The position numbers and the translations under genes are program-made. 64,000 bases of DNA from Caulobacter sp. (GTDB taxonomy: Bacteria > Pseudomonadota > Alphaproteobacteria > Caulobacterales > Caulobacteraceae): contig JAQGIP010000114.1 in the NCBI GenBank assembly GCA_028291055.1, positions 42,847 to 106,846 of the forward strand, given 5' to 3'. Shown here piece by piece: positions 49,389 to 58,700 of this stretch (positions are counted from its first letter, which is position 1; every line of letters begins with the position of its first letter). Under the pieces are notes generated by a model. It saw nothing but the letters and a program-made list of their open reading frames with translations, searched no databases and was not told the DNA's origin.

Positions 49389-49533
49389 GACCACGAAGGC
49401 ACGAAGGTCACGAAGAAGAGGCGTGTGCCGCGAGCGGAAGGGAAATGACCGCCCGCGGAGCGGGCATTTGGTTCGTGTTCAGAACGCCAGATCCACCCGC
49501 TGCCTCTTCGTGAGCTTCGTGCCTTCGTGGTTC
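49389..49533. repeat. Inverted repeat, ACCACGAAGGCACGAAG family
   Basis: Arms 49389-49422 and 49502-49533 are reverse complements differing at a few sites (GACCACGAAGGCACGAAGGTC and its mirror). The repeat includes a small inner hairpin CCGCTC/GAGCGG-like. It occupies the gap between convergent genes. ACCACGAAGGCACGAAG repeats are widespread in bacterial intergenic DNA. No gene in the gap. Confidence 0.85.
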
Positions 49534-49586
49534 ATCTTTAGGGAGGCTGGCCATGCCGCGCCTCCCAACCAGGCAGGCGCCGGCGC

Positions 49587-51188
49587 CTAGTGATCCATCC
49601 GCAGGTCGGCGGTGGTCTTGCCGTTGGCGAGGCCGTCGAGGGTCGGGCTTTCGTGGCCGAACAGGCGGCGGTAGGTCCAGTAGGCGACGGCGACGTGTTC
49701 CACATAGTCGCGGGTTTCGGGCGCGGGCAGGCTTTCGATGAGCAGCAGGCTGTCGTCGCGGCCGAGGGTCTTTTGCAGCTTCATCACCGGCGCGGGGCCG
49801 CTGTTGTAGGAGGCGATGGCGGCCAGCAGGTCGTAGCCGACCAGCTTGTCCATCAGCCAGGTGAAGTGGTCCTGGCCGATGCGCAGGTTGGTGGGCCCGT
49901 CCATCAGCGGCATGGGATCGGCCAGCAGCTGGTCGTCGCCGGCGGCGTGGGCGGCCGCGTCGGGGCGCACCTGCATAAGGCCCATGGCCCCGGCGTGGGA
50001 GATCACGAAGGGGTTGAAGCGGCTTTCCTGGCGGGTGATCGCATAGACCAGGGCGCGGTCGAGGGTGAAGCCGCCGACCGGGAAGAGTTCGGGGGTCGGA
50101 TAGTCCTCGCTGACCGAGGGGCGGCGCGAGATCGAGACCGCCGGGGTGAGCAGGGGGTTGGTGGCCGCGCCCTGGCCGCAGAGAGCCTGGGCCAGGGACA
50201 TCCAGGCCTGGCGTTCCGGCTCGGTGCGGGCGGCGGCGAGGCCGGCGCGCAGCTCCATGGCCGCTTCGTCGTGGCGGCCGACCTGGACCAGGGCGGCGGC
50301 GCGCCAGGCGCGGCGGTCGGCGCGGATGAGGCGCAGGGCGCTGTCGTCGGGGGCGCCCGTCGCGGCGTTGGTGACGTAGGCGGCGGGCTGAAGGGTCGCC
50401 ACCGCTTCGGCGGGCCCTCGCGAATTCAAGGTCAGGCGGCGCTCGGCGATCATGCCGTAGAAGGTGTGCGGCCAGGAGGCGGCCTGGCGCAGCAGGAGTT
50501 CGGCGCCGACCTTGTCGTCGAGCGCCAGGGCGGCGCGGGCGGCCCAGAAGGCGGCCCCGGCGCGGACCCATTCGTCCTCGCCCGCGTCGTTGGCGACGGC
50601 TTCGAACCAGCCGCGCGCCTCCTCGAAGCGGCCCAGGCGATAGCTGGCCAGGCCCGCGATCCAGCGCTGGCCGGCGGGGGGCGCCAGCAGCAGGGCCTTG
50701 GACAGGTCGCCGCTGTAGTAGGCCTGGCGCGCGGCCAGCCCCCGGTCATTGCCGGCGGCGCGCACGACGGGCGCGGGATCGCTGGGGGTCACGGCGCGCA
50801 GCAAGAGAAGGTAGGAGGGGGCAGCCGGGCCGTCGGCGCCGGTGGGCTTGCGCTTCATGGCCAGGGCGTAGATGCGGTCGGCGCCGGGCAGGTCGCCATA
50901 GGCGCCGAGCCAGTTGGCCAATTCGTCGTAGCGGGCGGTGTAGCCGGTTGGATGCATCAGCTTGATGTAGAGGACATGGCCGGCGAGGCCGTCGTTCTTG
51001 ACCATCTGCAGGTCGGCGTCGACCGCGTCGAAATCACCCTGGCCGGCGGACTTGAAGGCGGCGGCGTAGAGGATGGCGTCGCCCTGGGAGAGGACATCCA
51101 GCGGTCCGGCCATGGCGGGCCGCGCGGCGAAGAGGGCCAGAGCCATCGCCGCCAACAGCGCCATCGCCACGCGAACCAGCAACTTCAT
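49587..51188 (-). CDS. Soluble lytic murein transglycosylase
   Basis: 533 aa from the ATG at 51188; signal peptide MKLLVRVAMALLAAM, cut near PAMAGP. The N-terminal two-thirds is helical-repeat (U-shaped, Slt70-like), then the catalytic SLT domain of about 370-510: ITRQESRFNPFVISHAGAMG with the catalytic Glu, LMQVRPDAA and IASYNSGP. Cleaves peptidoglycan between MurNAc and GlcNAc, forming 1,6-anhydro ends. Periplasmic. Confidence 0.92.
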   Translation of the reverse strand: MKLLVRVAMALLAAMALALFAARPAMAGPLDVLSQGDAILYAAAFKSAGQGDFDAVDADLQMVKNDGLAGHVLYIKLMHPTGYTARYDELANWLGAYGDLPGADRIYALAMKRKPTGADGPAAPSYLLLLRAVTPSDPAPVVRAAGNDRGLAARQAYYSGDLSKALLLAPPAGQRWIAGLASYRLGRFEEARGWFEAVANDAGEDEWVRAGAAFWAARAALALDDKVGAELLLRQAASWPHTFYGMIAERRLTLNSRGPAEAVATLQPAAYVTNAATGAPDDSALRLIRADRRAWRAAALVQVGRHDEAAMELRAGLAAARTEPERQAWMSLAQALCGQGAATNPLLTPAVSISRRPSVSEDYPTPELFPVGGFTLDRALVYAITRQESRFNPFVISHAGAMGLMQVRPDAAAHAAGDDQLLADPMPLMDGPTNLRIGQDHFTWLMDKLVGYDLLAAIASYNSGPAPVMKLQKTLGRDDSLLLIESLPAPETRDYVEHVAVAYWTYRRLFGHESPTLDGLANGKTTADLRMDH

Positions 51189-51270
51189 GGATGCTTGCGC
51201 CCCCGGCCACCCCGACAAGGGCCGATTTCGTAGCCACCTAGCCTAAGGGGATCAAGCTTTTCCGCCGCTA

Positions 51271-51380
51271 GAGCACGATGAGTTTTGTCGAAGTCGACAA
51301 AACTCTGAATCGTGCTCGTCGAGTAAAAGGCGAGCCTGTTTTTCCCGCTTTAATGGTTTCCATCAAAGCGGGACAGGCTC
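51271..51380. repeat. Two nested palindromes upstream of the lytic transglycosylase
   Basis: Palindrome A at 51271-51317 pairs GAGCACGATGAGTTTTGTCG with its near mirror. Palindrome B at 51332-51380 pairs GAGCCTGTTTTTCCCGCTTT with AAAGCGGGACAGGCTC. They sit between the uracil-DNA glycosylase stop and the transglycosylase start. Both could form cruciforms; the pair looks like a two-part intergenic element. Confidence 0.8.
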
Positions 51381-51400
51381 TGGGGCGAGCAGGTGCGGCG

Positions 51401-52237
51401 CTATGCGCCCTCTTCGGGCGACCGGTGCGGGCGGCTCAGGCGCTCGCTCAGCATCAGCATATCGGCCCAGGCCTTCTTCTTGGCGGCGGGCTGGCGCAGC
51501 AGGAAGGCGGGGTGGAGCGTGGGCAGGGCGGGCAGCTCCAGGTCGCCCTCCTCCGCCTTCCAGTCGAACCAGCGGCCGCGCATGGCCAGGATGCCTTCGC
51601 TGCTGCGCAGCACCGACTTGGCGGCCGCCGCGCCGGCCAGCAACAGCATGCGCGGGCCGACCAGCTGGATGGCGCGGTGCAGGAAGGGGGCGCAGACGGC
51701 CTGTTCCGCGGGGGTGGGGGTGCGGTTGCCGGGCGGACGCCAGAAGACGGTGTTGGTGATGAAGACCTGGTCCTGCAGCCCGGCGGCGGTGAGCATCCGG
51801 TCGAGCAGCTTGCCGGCCCGGCCGACGAAGGGCTCGCCCTGGCGGTCTTCATCGCCACCGGGGCCTTCGCCGATGATCATCAGCGGGGCGTCGGGGCGGC
51901 CGCGCGAGAAGACGGACTGGCTGGCGCCCTCGAACTTCAGAGCGCAGCCGTCGAAGCCGGCGATGGCGGCGGCGAGCGCCTCGAGATCGGGCGCGGCGGC
52001 GGCCAGGGCGCGGGCCTGGGCCAAGGCCTGCGAGATGTCGGGGCCGGCGGGCTTTACGGGGACGCGGGCGGCGGAGGGCGCGATCGCAGCGCTGACGGCG
52101 GCGCGCCGGGCGCTGAGCTGGGCCAGGCCCTCAGCCATGCGGTCGATGGGGGCGTCGGCATAGGAGGCTTCCACGCCCGCGTCGGCCCAGAAGGCGAGCA
52201 GGCTCTCGGCGGCGCGGATGTCGGCGTTCGGGGTCAC
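51401..52237 (-). CDS. Uracil-DNA glycosylase, family 4-like
   Basis: 278 aa. GEGPGGDEDRQGEPFVGRAG contains the active-site motif corresponding to GEAPG, with the EPFVGRAGKLLDRML continuation. NTVFWRPPGNRTPTPAEQ and LPTLHPAFLLRQP follow. Cysteines near DGCAL and VCAPF may serve as part of an iron-sulfur site, although a complete four-Cys set is not obvious. It removes uracil from DNA in base excision repair. N-terminal 80 residues are helical and unique to this group. Confidence 0.88.
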   Translation of the reverse strand: MTPNADIRAAESLLAFWADAGVEASYADAPIDRMAEGLAQLSARRAAVSAAIAPSAARVPVKPAGPDISQALAQARALAAAAPDLEALAAAIAGFDGCALKFEGASQSVFSRGRPDAPLMIIGEGPGGDEDRQGEPFVGRAGKLLDRMLTAAGLQDQVFITNTVFWRPPGNRTPTPAEQAVCAPFLHRAIQLVGPRMLLLAGAAAAKSVLRSSEGILAMRGRWFDWKAEEGDLELPALPTLHPAFLLRQPAAKKKAWADMLMLSERLSRPHRSPEEGA

Positions 52238-52337
52238 CGGATGGTCATAGCGCGCGCGGGGCCGTGACGGAATGCGGGGCGTGCGAAGAGACGCGAAAGG
52301 GACTAGGAGGCGGGCAAACGAGCGTCAGGAGTCGGCC

Positions 52338-53114
52338 ATGCCCAGTTGGGATCCGGATTTGTACGAGCGCTACAAGGCCTATCGCGACCGGCCGGCGCTG
52401 GACCTGTTGGTGCAGATCCCGGGTGATTTGGAGCCGAAGGAGGTTTGGGACCTGGGCTGCGGTACGGGCGAGCAGGCGGCGCTGTTGGCGCGACGCCATC
52501 CGAAGGCCGTGGTGCATGGGCTGGATTCGAGCCCGGACATGCTGGCCGCCGCCCGCAAGCGGGAAGAGGCGGTGGACTGGGTCGAGGCGTCGATCGCCGA
52601 CTGGACGCCGGCCGTGGCGCCGGACCTGATCTTCACCAACGCGGCGCTGCAATGGCTGCCGGACCACGCCGGCTTGTATCCCCGGCTGATGGCGCAGCTG
52701 GCGCCGGGCGGGGTGTTCGCCTGCCAGACGCCGACGCCCTATGAGACGCGCCACCACGAAATCCTGCGTGAGACGGCGGAGGGGGGGCCTTGGGCGGGGA
52801 AGCTGGAGGACGCGCGGCTGATCCATCCGACGCCCACCCAGGATCAATACTATGGCTGGCTGGCCCCGCTGTCGGCCTGGGTCGACATCTGGACGACGAC
52901 CTATCTGCACGTGCTGGAGGGCGACGATCCGGTGGTGGAATGGATGCGGGGCACGGGGTTGCGGCCCTATCTGGACGCCCTGACCGACGCGACCGAGCGC
53001 GAGGCCTTCCTGGAGGCGTTCCGGGCCAGGATCGCGGCGGCGTTTCCGCCTCAGGCGGGGGGCGAGACGCTTTTCCCGTTCCAGCGGCTGTTCATCGTGG
53101 CCCAGCGGTCATGA
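52338..53114 (+). CDS. tam: Trans-aconitate 2-methyltransferase
   Basis: 258 aa from the ATG at 52338. MPSWDPDLYERYKAYRDRPA is the Tam N-terminus; the SAM motif VWDLGCGTGEQAALL is at about 36, and LIFTNAALQWLPDH matches the family. It methylates trans-aconitate, a by-product that inhibits the citric acid cycle, using SAM. Cytoplasmic. The 3' end overlaps the convergent patatin gene by 23 bp, unusual for otherwise spaced genes here. Confidence 0.92.
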   Translation: MPSWDPDLYERYKAYRDRPALDLLVQIPGDLEPKEVWDLGCGTGEQAALLARRHPKAVVHGLDSSPDMLAAARKREEAVDWVEASIADWTPAVAPDLIFTNAALQWLPDHAGLYPRLMAQLAPGGVFACQTPTPYETRHHEILRETAEGGPWAGKLEDARLIHPTPTQDQYYGWLAPLSAWVDIWTTTYLHVLEGDDPVVEWMRGTGLRPYLDALTDATEREAFLEAFRARIAAAFPPQAGGETLFPFQRLFIVAQRS

Positions 53115-54891
53115 CGGCGGCGACGCCGGGGGCGGGCGCCATGGCCTCCTCCGCCAGGCTGAGCCGGCGGCGCAGGTCGGTGACGGGGCGGTCGAGCTGG
53201 TCCAGCACGTCCTGGGTGGCCTTCTGGCCGGCCTCGACGGCGGGGGCGTAGGCCTTCCAGTCGCGGATATCGATCATCTCGACCTTGGGCATGACCAGCA
53301 CGTCGGTGGCCTGGCGGCTCATGGCGGCCTCGCGGCCCGTGGAAACGGTGGCCGAGCGCATCAGCAGCGCCACGATGGGCGGGCCCTTGCGCCACTCGCC
53401 CGACCAGAACCAGCGCCAGAGCGACTTGGGCGCCTTCACGTCATCGGCGTCGAGGCTGCGGCCGTAGGTGACGTCGATGCCGACCACCGGACCCAGATGC
53501 ATCGAGCGCATGATGTCGGCGGGGAAGTTCTTCATCACCGCGCCGTCGACCAGCACGCTGTTGTTGTCGGTGACCGGCGGCAGGATGCCGGGCAGCGAGA
53601 TGGAGGCGCGCAGGGCCTGACGCAGCAGGCCGCGCTTGTGCAGGTGGTAGACGCCGGACGTCAGGTTGGACGACAGGCAGAAGAAGGGCAGCCACAGGTC
53701 GGAGATCTGGGTGTCGCCGAAATGCTCGTCCAGCCGCATGCGCACCTTCTCGCCGGTGATCATCGAGACCAGGGGGAAGGCGATGTCGTCGAGCGGGCTG
53801 GTGGTGACGAAGGCCTTGCGGATGCGGGTCTCCATCTCCTCGTCGTCCCAGCCCATGGCCACGCCCGCGGCGATGATGGCGCCCATGGAGACGCCGCCCA
53901 CGAAGTCGATGGGCACGCCGGCCTTATGCAGGGCGCGGATGGCGCCGATGTGGGCATAGGCCCGCGCGCCGCCGCCCGACAGCACCAGGCCCACCGACTG
54001 GCCGGTGAGCACGCGGGCGATGCGGGCGATGTCGGCGGCGTTGCCCTCGCGCATGTGGAACAGCCGCGCCGCCTCGGTGGCGTCGAGCCAGGCGTCGGAG
54101 CCGGAAGGCTGGGGGTGATCGGCGGGGTGCAGCAGGATCAGGTCGATCAGGTGCTGGGCCTGGAGGGGCTCGGCGGTGGACAGGTCCAGCATGGCCGGCG
54201 GGGCGTTGGCGCCGTGGCCGACGCGGAACAGCCGGTCCACCTGGCGGCCGACCACATGCTGCCAGCCGGTCTCGCCCTGTTCGGCCACGAACAGCACGAA
54301 GTCGTGGTCGCGCTCGACGTTGGAGAACCATTCGGTGGGCGCGTGCTGGGCCTCGGCGCCGATGACGGTGGCGGCGTAGCCCAGGGCTTCGACGGCGGCT
54401 TCCAGGTCTTCCACCAGCGCGCGGATCGACGGGCCCTCCTCCACGGCCATGAAGCCGAACACGCTGGGAGCGCCGACGGAGGTCTGGGTGGCGGCCTGGC
54501 GGGTGCGCAGGATCATCAGCCGGGCCAGCTCGGTCATCACCGTGGGGTCGCGCTCGGCCTCGTCGAAGAAGAGGTCGCGGGGCAGGGCGCAGATCTCGGA
54601 GTCGCGCAGGGCGGCCACCGTCGCCGAGTGGGGCAGGCCGGCGATCAGGGCCATCTCGCCCACCGGTTCGCCCGGCCGCACGATGCCCACGAAGTGCCGC
54701 TCCTGGCCCTCCTCGCGGCGGAAGGCGCCGAGGCGGCCGGTCTGCACGAGATAGAGCTGATCGGCCGGTTCACCCGGGCCATAGAGGACGGCGCCGCCCG
54801 GAAGCGAGAACCAGACGGCTTCGCCGCTCGCCCGTTTGCGGGCGAAGAGACGCGCGAGCGCGCTATCCTGCGGGTCGGTCAGCGAGGCCAT
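53092..54891 (-). CDS. Cyclic-nucleotide-binding and patatin-like phospholipase protein
   Basis: 599 aa from the ATG at 54891; a farther ATG at 54963 is less likely. The cNMP-binding domain of about 10-130 shows LPGGAVLYGPGEPADQLYLV and GEPVGEMALIAGLPHSATV. The patatin domain of about 300-500 has GGGARAYAHIGAI, nucleophile GVSMGAI and the Asp in VDGAVMKNFP. The architecture resembles NTE/PNPLA6-7 and bacterial RssA-like proteins. Hydrolyses membrane lipid acyl chains; regulation by cAMP or cGMP is possible. Confidence 0.9.
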   Translation of the reverse strand: MASLTDPQDSALARLFARKRASGEAVWFSLPGGAVLYGPGEPADQLYLVQTGRLGAFRREEGQERHFVGIVRPGEPVGEMALIAGLPHSATVAALRDSEICALPRDLFFDEAERDPTVMTELARLMILRTRQAATQTSVGAPSVFGFMAVEEGPSIRALVEDLEAAVEALGYAATVIGAEAQHAPTEWFSNVERDHDFVLFVAEQGETGWQHVVGRQVDRLFRVGHGANAPPAMLDLSTAEPLQAQHLIDLILLHPADHPQPSGSDAWLDATEAARLFHMREGNAADIARIARVLTGQSVGLVLSGGGARAYAHIGAIRALHKAGVPIDFVGGVSMGAIIAAGVAMGWDDEEMETRIRKAFVTTSPLDDIAFPLVSMITGEKVRMRLDEHFGDTQISDLWLPFFCLSSNLTSGVYHLHKRGLLRQALRASISLPGILPPVTDNNSVLVDGAVMKNFPADIMRSMHLGPVVGIDVTYGRSLDADDVKAPKSLWRWFWSGEWRKGPPIVALLMRSATVSTGREAAMSRQATDVLVMPKVEMIDIRDWKAYAPAVEAGQKATQDVLDQLDRPVTDLRRRLSLAEEAMAPAPGVAAVMTAGPR

Positions 54892-55016
54892 GCGCGATGA
54901 AGCTATACCGAGCCGGGGCGCCTTGGCGACCTGGGCAATGAAGTTCCCATCGTCGCAGGACATCCGACCGGTTCACCCCGCTTCCAGCCTAACGGCGAAC
55001 AGGCTATGCCTCGCGA

Positions 55017-56609
55017 ATGCCGAAGCTCACATCCGCTCTCGACCCGGCCAGCGAGGCCTTCCAGAAGAACGCCGCGGTCAACCGCGGGCTGGTGGACGAA
55101 CTGCGCGAACGGGTCGCCAAGGCGGCCCTCGGCGGGTCCGAAGCTTCGCGCCAGCGCCATTCGTCACGCGGCAAGCTTCTGCCGCGCGAGCGGGTGGAGC
55201 GGCTGCTCGATCCCGGTTCGCCCTTCCTGGAGATCGGCCAGCTGGCCGCCTTCGACCTCTATGATGGCGAGGCCCCCGGCGCGGGGGTGATCACCGGCAT
55301 CGGGCGGGTCTCGGGGCGCGAGGTGATGATCGTCGCCAACGACGCCACGGTGAAGGGCGGCGCCTACTATCCGATGACGGTGAAGAAGCATCTGCGGGCC
55401 CAGGAGATCGCCCTGCAGAACCGGCTGCCTTGCGTCTATCTGGTCGACTCGGGCGGGGCGAACCTGCCGCACCAGGCGGAAGTGTTCCCCGACCGCGACC
55501 ACTTCGGCCGCATCTTCTTCAACCAGGCGCAGATGAGCGCCCAGTGCATTCCCCAGATCGCCTGTGTGATGGGCAGCTGCACCGCCGGTGGGGCTTACGT
55601 GCCCGCGATGAGCGACGAGACCGTCATCGTGCGCAACCAGGGCACCATCTTCCTGGCCGGCCCGCCGCTGGTGAAGGCGGCCACGGGCGAGGTGATCTCG
55701 GCGGAGGACCTGGGCGGGGCGGATGTGCATGGCCGCAAGTCCGGCGTCGTCGATCACGTGGCGGCCAATGACGAGCATGCGCTGGAGATCGTGCGCTCCA
55801 TCGTGGCCAATCTGAACAGCGAGAAGAGGGTCGAGATCGAGGTGCGTGAGCCGCGCCCGCCGGCCTTCGACGCCGAGGAGCTCTACGGCATCGTGCCCAG
55901 CGACGTGCGCGCGCCCTATGACGTGCGCGAGGTGATCGCGCGGCTGGTCGACGGCTCGGAGTTCGATGAATTCAAGGCGCTGTACGGCACGACCCTGGTC
56001 ACGGGGTTTGCCCGCATCTGGGGCTATCCGGTGGCGATCCTGGCCAACAACGGGGTGCTGTTTTCGGAGAGCGCCCAAAAGGCGGCGCACTTCATCCAGC
56101 TGGCGTGCAAACGCAAGATCCCGCTGGTCTTCCTGCAGAACATCTCGGGCTTCATGGTCGGCGGCAAGTATGAGGCCGGCGGCATCGCCAAGGACGGGGC
56201 CAAGATGGTCACCGCCGTCGCCTCGGCCAATGTGCCCAAGTTCACCGTGCTGATCGGCGGCAGCTTCGGGGCCGGCAACTACGGCATGTGCGGGCGCGCC
56301 TATTCCCCCCGCTTCATGTTCAGCTGGCCCAACAGCCGCATCAGCGTGATGGGCGGCGAGCAGGCGGCGGCCGTGCTGGCCACCGTCCACCGCGACGCGG
56401 AGAAGTGGACGCCCGAGGAGGCCGAGGCCTTCAAGGCGCCGATCCGGCAGCGTTATGAGGACGAGGGCAACCCTTACCACGCCACCGCGCGTTTATGGGA
56501 CGACGGCGTCATCGATCCGGCCCAGACCAGGGACGTCCTGGGGCTGGCCATATCGGCGTCGCTCAACGCCCCGATCCCCGAGACGCCGTTCGGCGTCTTC
56601 CGGATGTAG
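55017..56609 (+). CDS. mccB: Methylcrotonoyl-CoA carboxylase, carboxyltransferase (beta) subunit
   Basis: 530 aa. Carboxyltransferase fold with the family runs [36 protein letters not shown] and [16 protein letters not shown]. Transfers carboxylate from biotin on MccA to 3-methylcrotonyl-CoA in leucine and isovalerate breakdown. Starts a probable operon mccB-liuC-DUF3667-mccA. The isovaleryl-CoA dehydrogenase and HMG-CoA lyase genes that usually complete the liu cluster are not adjacent. Confidence 0.93.
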   Translation: MPKLTSALDPASEAFQKNAAVNRGLVDELRERVAKAALGGSEASRQRHSSRGKLLPRERVERLLDPGSPFLEIGQLAAFDLYDGEAPGAGVITGIGRVSGREVMIVANDATVKGGAYYPMTVKKHLRAQEIALQNRLPCVYLVDSGGANLPHQAEVFPDRDHFGRIFFNQAQMSAQCIPQIACVMGSCTAGGAYVPAMSDETVIVRNQGTIFLAGPPLVKAATGEVISAEDLGGADVHGRKSGVVDHVAANDEHALEIVRSIVANLNSEKRVEIEVREPRPPAFDAEELYGIVPSDVRAPYDVREVIARLVDGSEFDEFKALYGTTLVTGFARIWGYPVAILANNGVLFSESAQKAAHFIQLACKRKIPLVFLQNISGFMVGGKYEAGGIAKDGAKMVTAVASANVPKFTVLIGGSFGAGNYGMCGRAYSPRFMFSWPNSRISVMGGEQAAAVLATVHRDAEKWTPEEAEAFKAPIRQRYEDEGNPYHATARLWDDGVIDPAQTRDVLGLAISASLNAPIPETPFGVFRM

Positions 56610-56628
56610 CCGGAAACAGGAAGCCTAG

Positions 56629-57471
56629 ATGACCAACCCCATCGCCGATCCCATCGTCGAAGTCGTCGACACGGACGCCACCAGCGACCTGGTGCTGATC
56701 GAGGCCACGCCGGAGGGTGCGGTCACCGTCACCATCAACCGGCCGGCCAAGAAGAACGCCTTTGATCCGACGGTGATCGGCGCGCTGCATGAAGCGTTCG
56801 AGACGCTGCAGAACCAGGAGCATGTGCGCGTCGTCTTCCTGACCGGGGCGGGCGACGCCTTCTCGGCGGGCGCGGACCTGGAGTGGATGAAGTCGTCGGT
56901 CGACTATACCGAGGACGAGAACCGCGCCGACGCCCTGCACCTGGCCAAGATGCTGAAGGCGCTGCACGACATTCCCGCACTGACCGTGGCGCTGGTCGAT
57001 GGGCCGGCGTTCGGCGGCGGCGCCGGGCTGGTCGCGGCCTGCGACATGGCGGTGGCGACCGAGGGGTCGAAGTTCGCGTTTTCCGAGGTGCGCCTGGGCC
57101 TGACCCCGGCCACCATCAGCCCCTATGTCGTGGCCGCCATCGGGCCGCGCAACGCCAAGCTGCTGTTCGCCACGGCCCGCATCTTCGGGGCGGAGGACGC
57201 CCAGGTCATGGGCCTGGTCAACGAGGTCGTGCCGGACGCCGCCACCCTGGCCGTGGTCAAGGAGGCCCTGTCGAAGGGCATGCTGGATTGCGCGCCGGGC
57301 GCGGTGGGCGACGCCAAGCGTCTGGTCGACGACGTGGCCGGCCGCGAGATCGACAACGACCTGCTGCACGAGACCGCCCGGCGGATCGCCGCGCGCAGGA
57401 TCAGCGAAGAAGGCCAGGAGGGCGTGCGCGCCTTCCTGGAACGCCGCAAGCCCAGCTGGGCTCAAGGCTAA
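56629..57471 (+). CDS. liuC: Enoyl-CoA hydratase/isomerase, probable methylglutaconyl-CoA hydratase
   Basis: 280 aa crotonase fold. ITINRPAKKNAFDPTVI is preceded by a short N-terminal tail. The acidic catalytic loop lies in GAGDAFSAGADLEWM and GPAFGGGAGLVAACD. Position between mccB and mccA points to hydration of 3-methylglutaconyl-CoA to HMG-CoA; the fold alone would also allow other enoyl-CoAs. Gap of 19 nt from mccB. Confidence 0.88.
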   Translation: MTNPIADPIVEVVDTDATSDLVLIEATPEGAVTVTINRPAKKNAFDPTVIGALHEAFETLQNQEHVRVVFLTGAGDAFSAGADLEWMKSSVDYTEDENRADALHLAKMLKALHDIPALTVALVDGPAFGGGAGLVAACDMAVATEGSKFAFSEVRLGLTPATISPYVVAAIGPRNAKLLFATARIFGAEDAQVMGLVNEVVPDAATLAVVKEALSKGMLDCAPGAVGDAKRLVDDVAGREIDNDLLHETARRIAARRISEEGQEGVRAFLERRKPSWAQG

Positions 57472-57491
57472 ATAAGGGGAGCCGGGGGGGC

Positions 57492-58700
57492 ATGAGCAGC
57501 GAACTTGAAGCCGCGGCTGCGGATTCGGTCGGGAGTTTCTTCCGCCGCAAGCCCAGGCACATGCTGCCGCTCGGCTCGCCCTGTCCCAACTGCGCCACGG
57601 CGCTGGAGGGGCCCTATTGCTATCACTGCGGCCAGCGGGCGGAAGATTATCACCGCTCGATCGTCAAGCTGGCGCAGGAGGCCATCGAGGGCCTGTTCGA
57701 GCTGGACGGGCGGCTGTTCAGCACGCTGCCGCGCCTCGCCTTGCGGCCCGGCAAGCTGACCACCGACTATCTGGAAGGCCATCGGGTTTCCCAGATCCCG
57801 CCCTTCCGCATGTTCCTGATCGTGGTGGTGATCGTCTTCTTCGCGGGCAACCTGGGCCAGAACAACAACAACCTGGTGGTCAAGGACCGCGACCAACTTG
57901 CGTCCCAGATCAAGAGCGATGTGGCCAAGGATATGGCCAAGGACGGGGTCAGCATCACCGCGCCGGGGGTCACGATCGACACTTCCGACGGCAAGAGGGC
58001 GGCGGCGCAGCGTCACGGCGTTTCCCTGGGCGACCAGTCCGATCCCAAGGTCCAGGCCGATCAGGACAAGTTCGACAACGCTCCCATCGGGCGCTGGGTC
58101 AAGGAACGGGCGACCGCGATCTCGGAAAATCAGGACGCCTTCAGGGCCAGCATCGATACCTGGGCCCACCGGCTGGCCATCCTGGCCCTGCCCATGTCGG
58201 CCTCTATCCTCGGGCTGATGTTCATCTGGCGACGCAAGTTCTACATCTTCGACCACCTGATCTTCTCGATGCACTCGCTGTCGTTCCAGGGGCTGCTGTT
58301 CTCCGTGGGCAGCGTGCTGAACTACCTGATGCACACCGGCTTCTGGTGGGTGCTGATCCTGGTCTCGCCGGTCCATCTGTTCGTGCATATGCGCAAGGTC
58401 TATGGGCGCGGACGGATCACCACCCTGCTGCGGATGATCGTGCTGTTCTTCGCCTCCAGCGTCGGGGCCGGATTTATCCTGCTGCTGGTGTTCGCCCTGG
58501 GCGCGCTGGAGGTGAAGGCCAAGGCCGCGCCGCGGCCCACGAAGCCGGAGGCGGCCGCCGTCACCGCTTCGGATTCGGCCAAGGACGCGAACGATGAAGA
58601 CGCGCCGGCCAAGCCAAAGGCCAAGATCAGCGCCAAGAAGCCCCCAACTCCGCCCAAGCCGGCGCCCGCGCCGTCACCCAAGACCCCAGTGAAACCCTGA
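57492..58700 (+). CDS. DUF3667 membrane protein with zinc ribbon
   Basis: 402 aa from the ATG at 57492. An N-terminal zinc-ribbon CPNC/CYHCG (about 37-54) is followed by ELDGRLFSTLPRLALRPGKL, the DUF3667 signature, and several hydrophobic helices (about 103-118, 230-245, 262-285, 290-310, 325-345). The C-terminus is a Lys/Ala/Pro-rich tail of about 70 residues. Embedded in the leucine-degradation genes and overlapping mccA by one base, yet no link to that pathway is known. Likely a general envelope protein. Confidence 0.8.
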   Translation: MSSELEAAAADSVGSFFRRKPRHMLPLGSPCPNCATALEGPYCYHCGQRAEDYHRSIVKLAQEAIEGLFELDGRLFSTLPRLALRPGKLTTDYLEGHRVSQIPPFRMFLIVVVIVFFAGNLGQNNNNLVVKDRDQLASQIKSDVAKDMAKDGVSITAPGVTIDTSDGKRAAAQRHGVSLGDQSDPKVQADQDKFDNAPIGRWVKERATAISENQDAFRASIDTWAHRLAILALPMSASILGLMFIWRRKFYIFDHLIFSMHSLSFQGLLFSVGSVLNYLMHTGFWWVLILVSPVHLFVHMRKVYGRGRITTLLRMIVLFFASSVGAGFILLLVFALGALEVKAKAAPRPTKPEAAAVTASDSAKDANDEDAPAKPKAKISAKKPPTPPKPAPAPSPKTPVKP

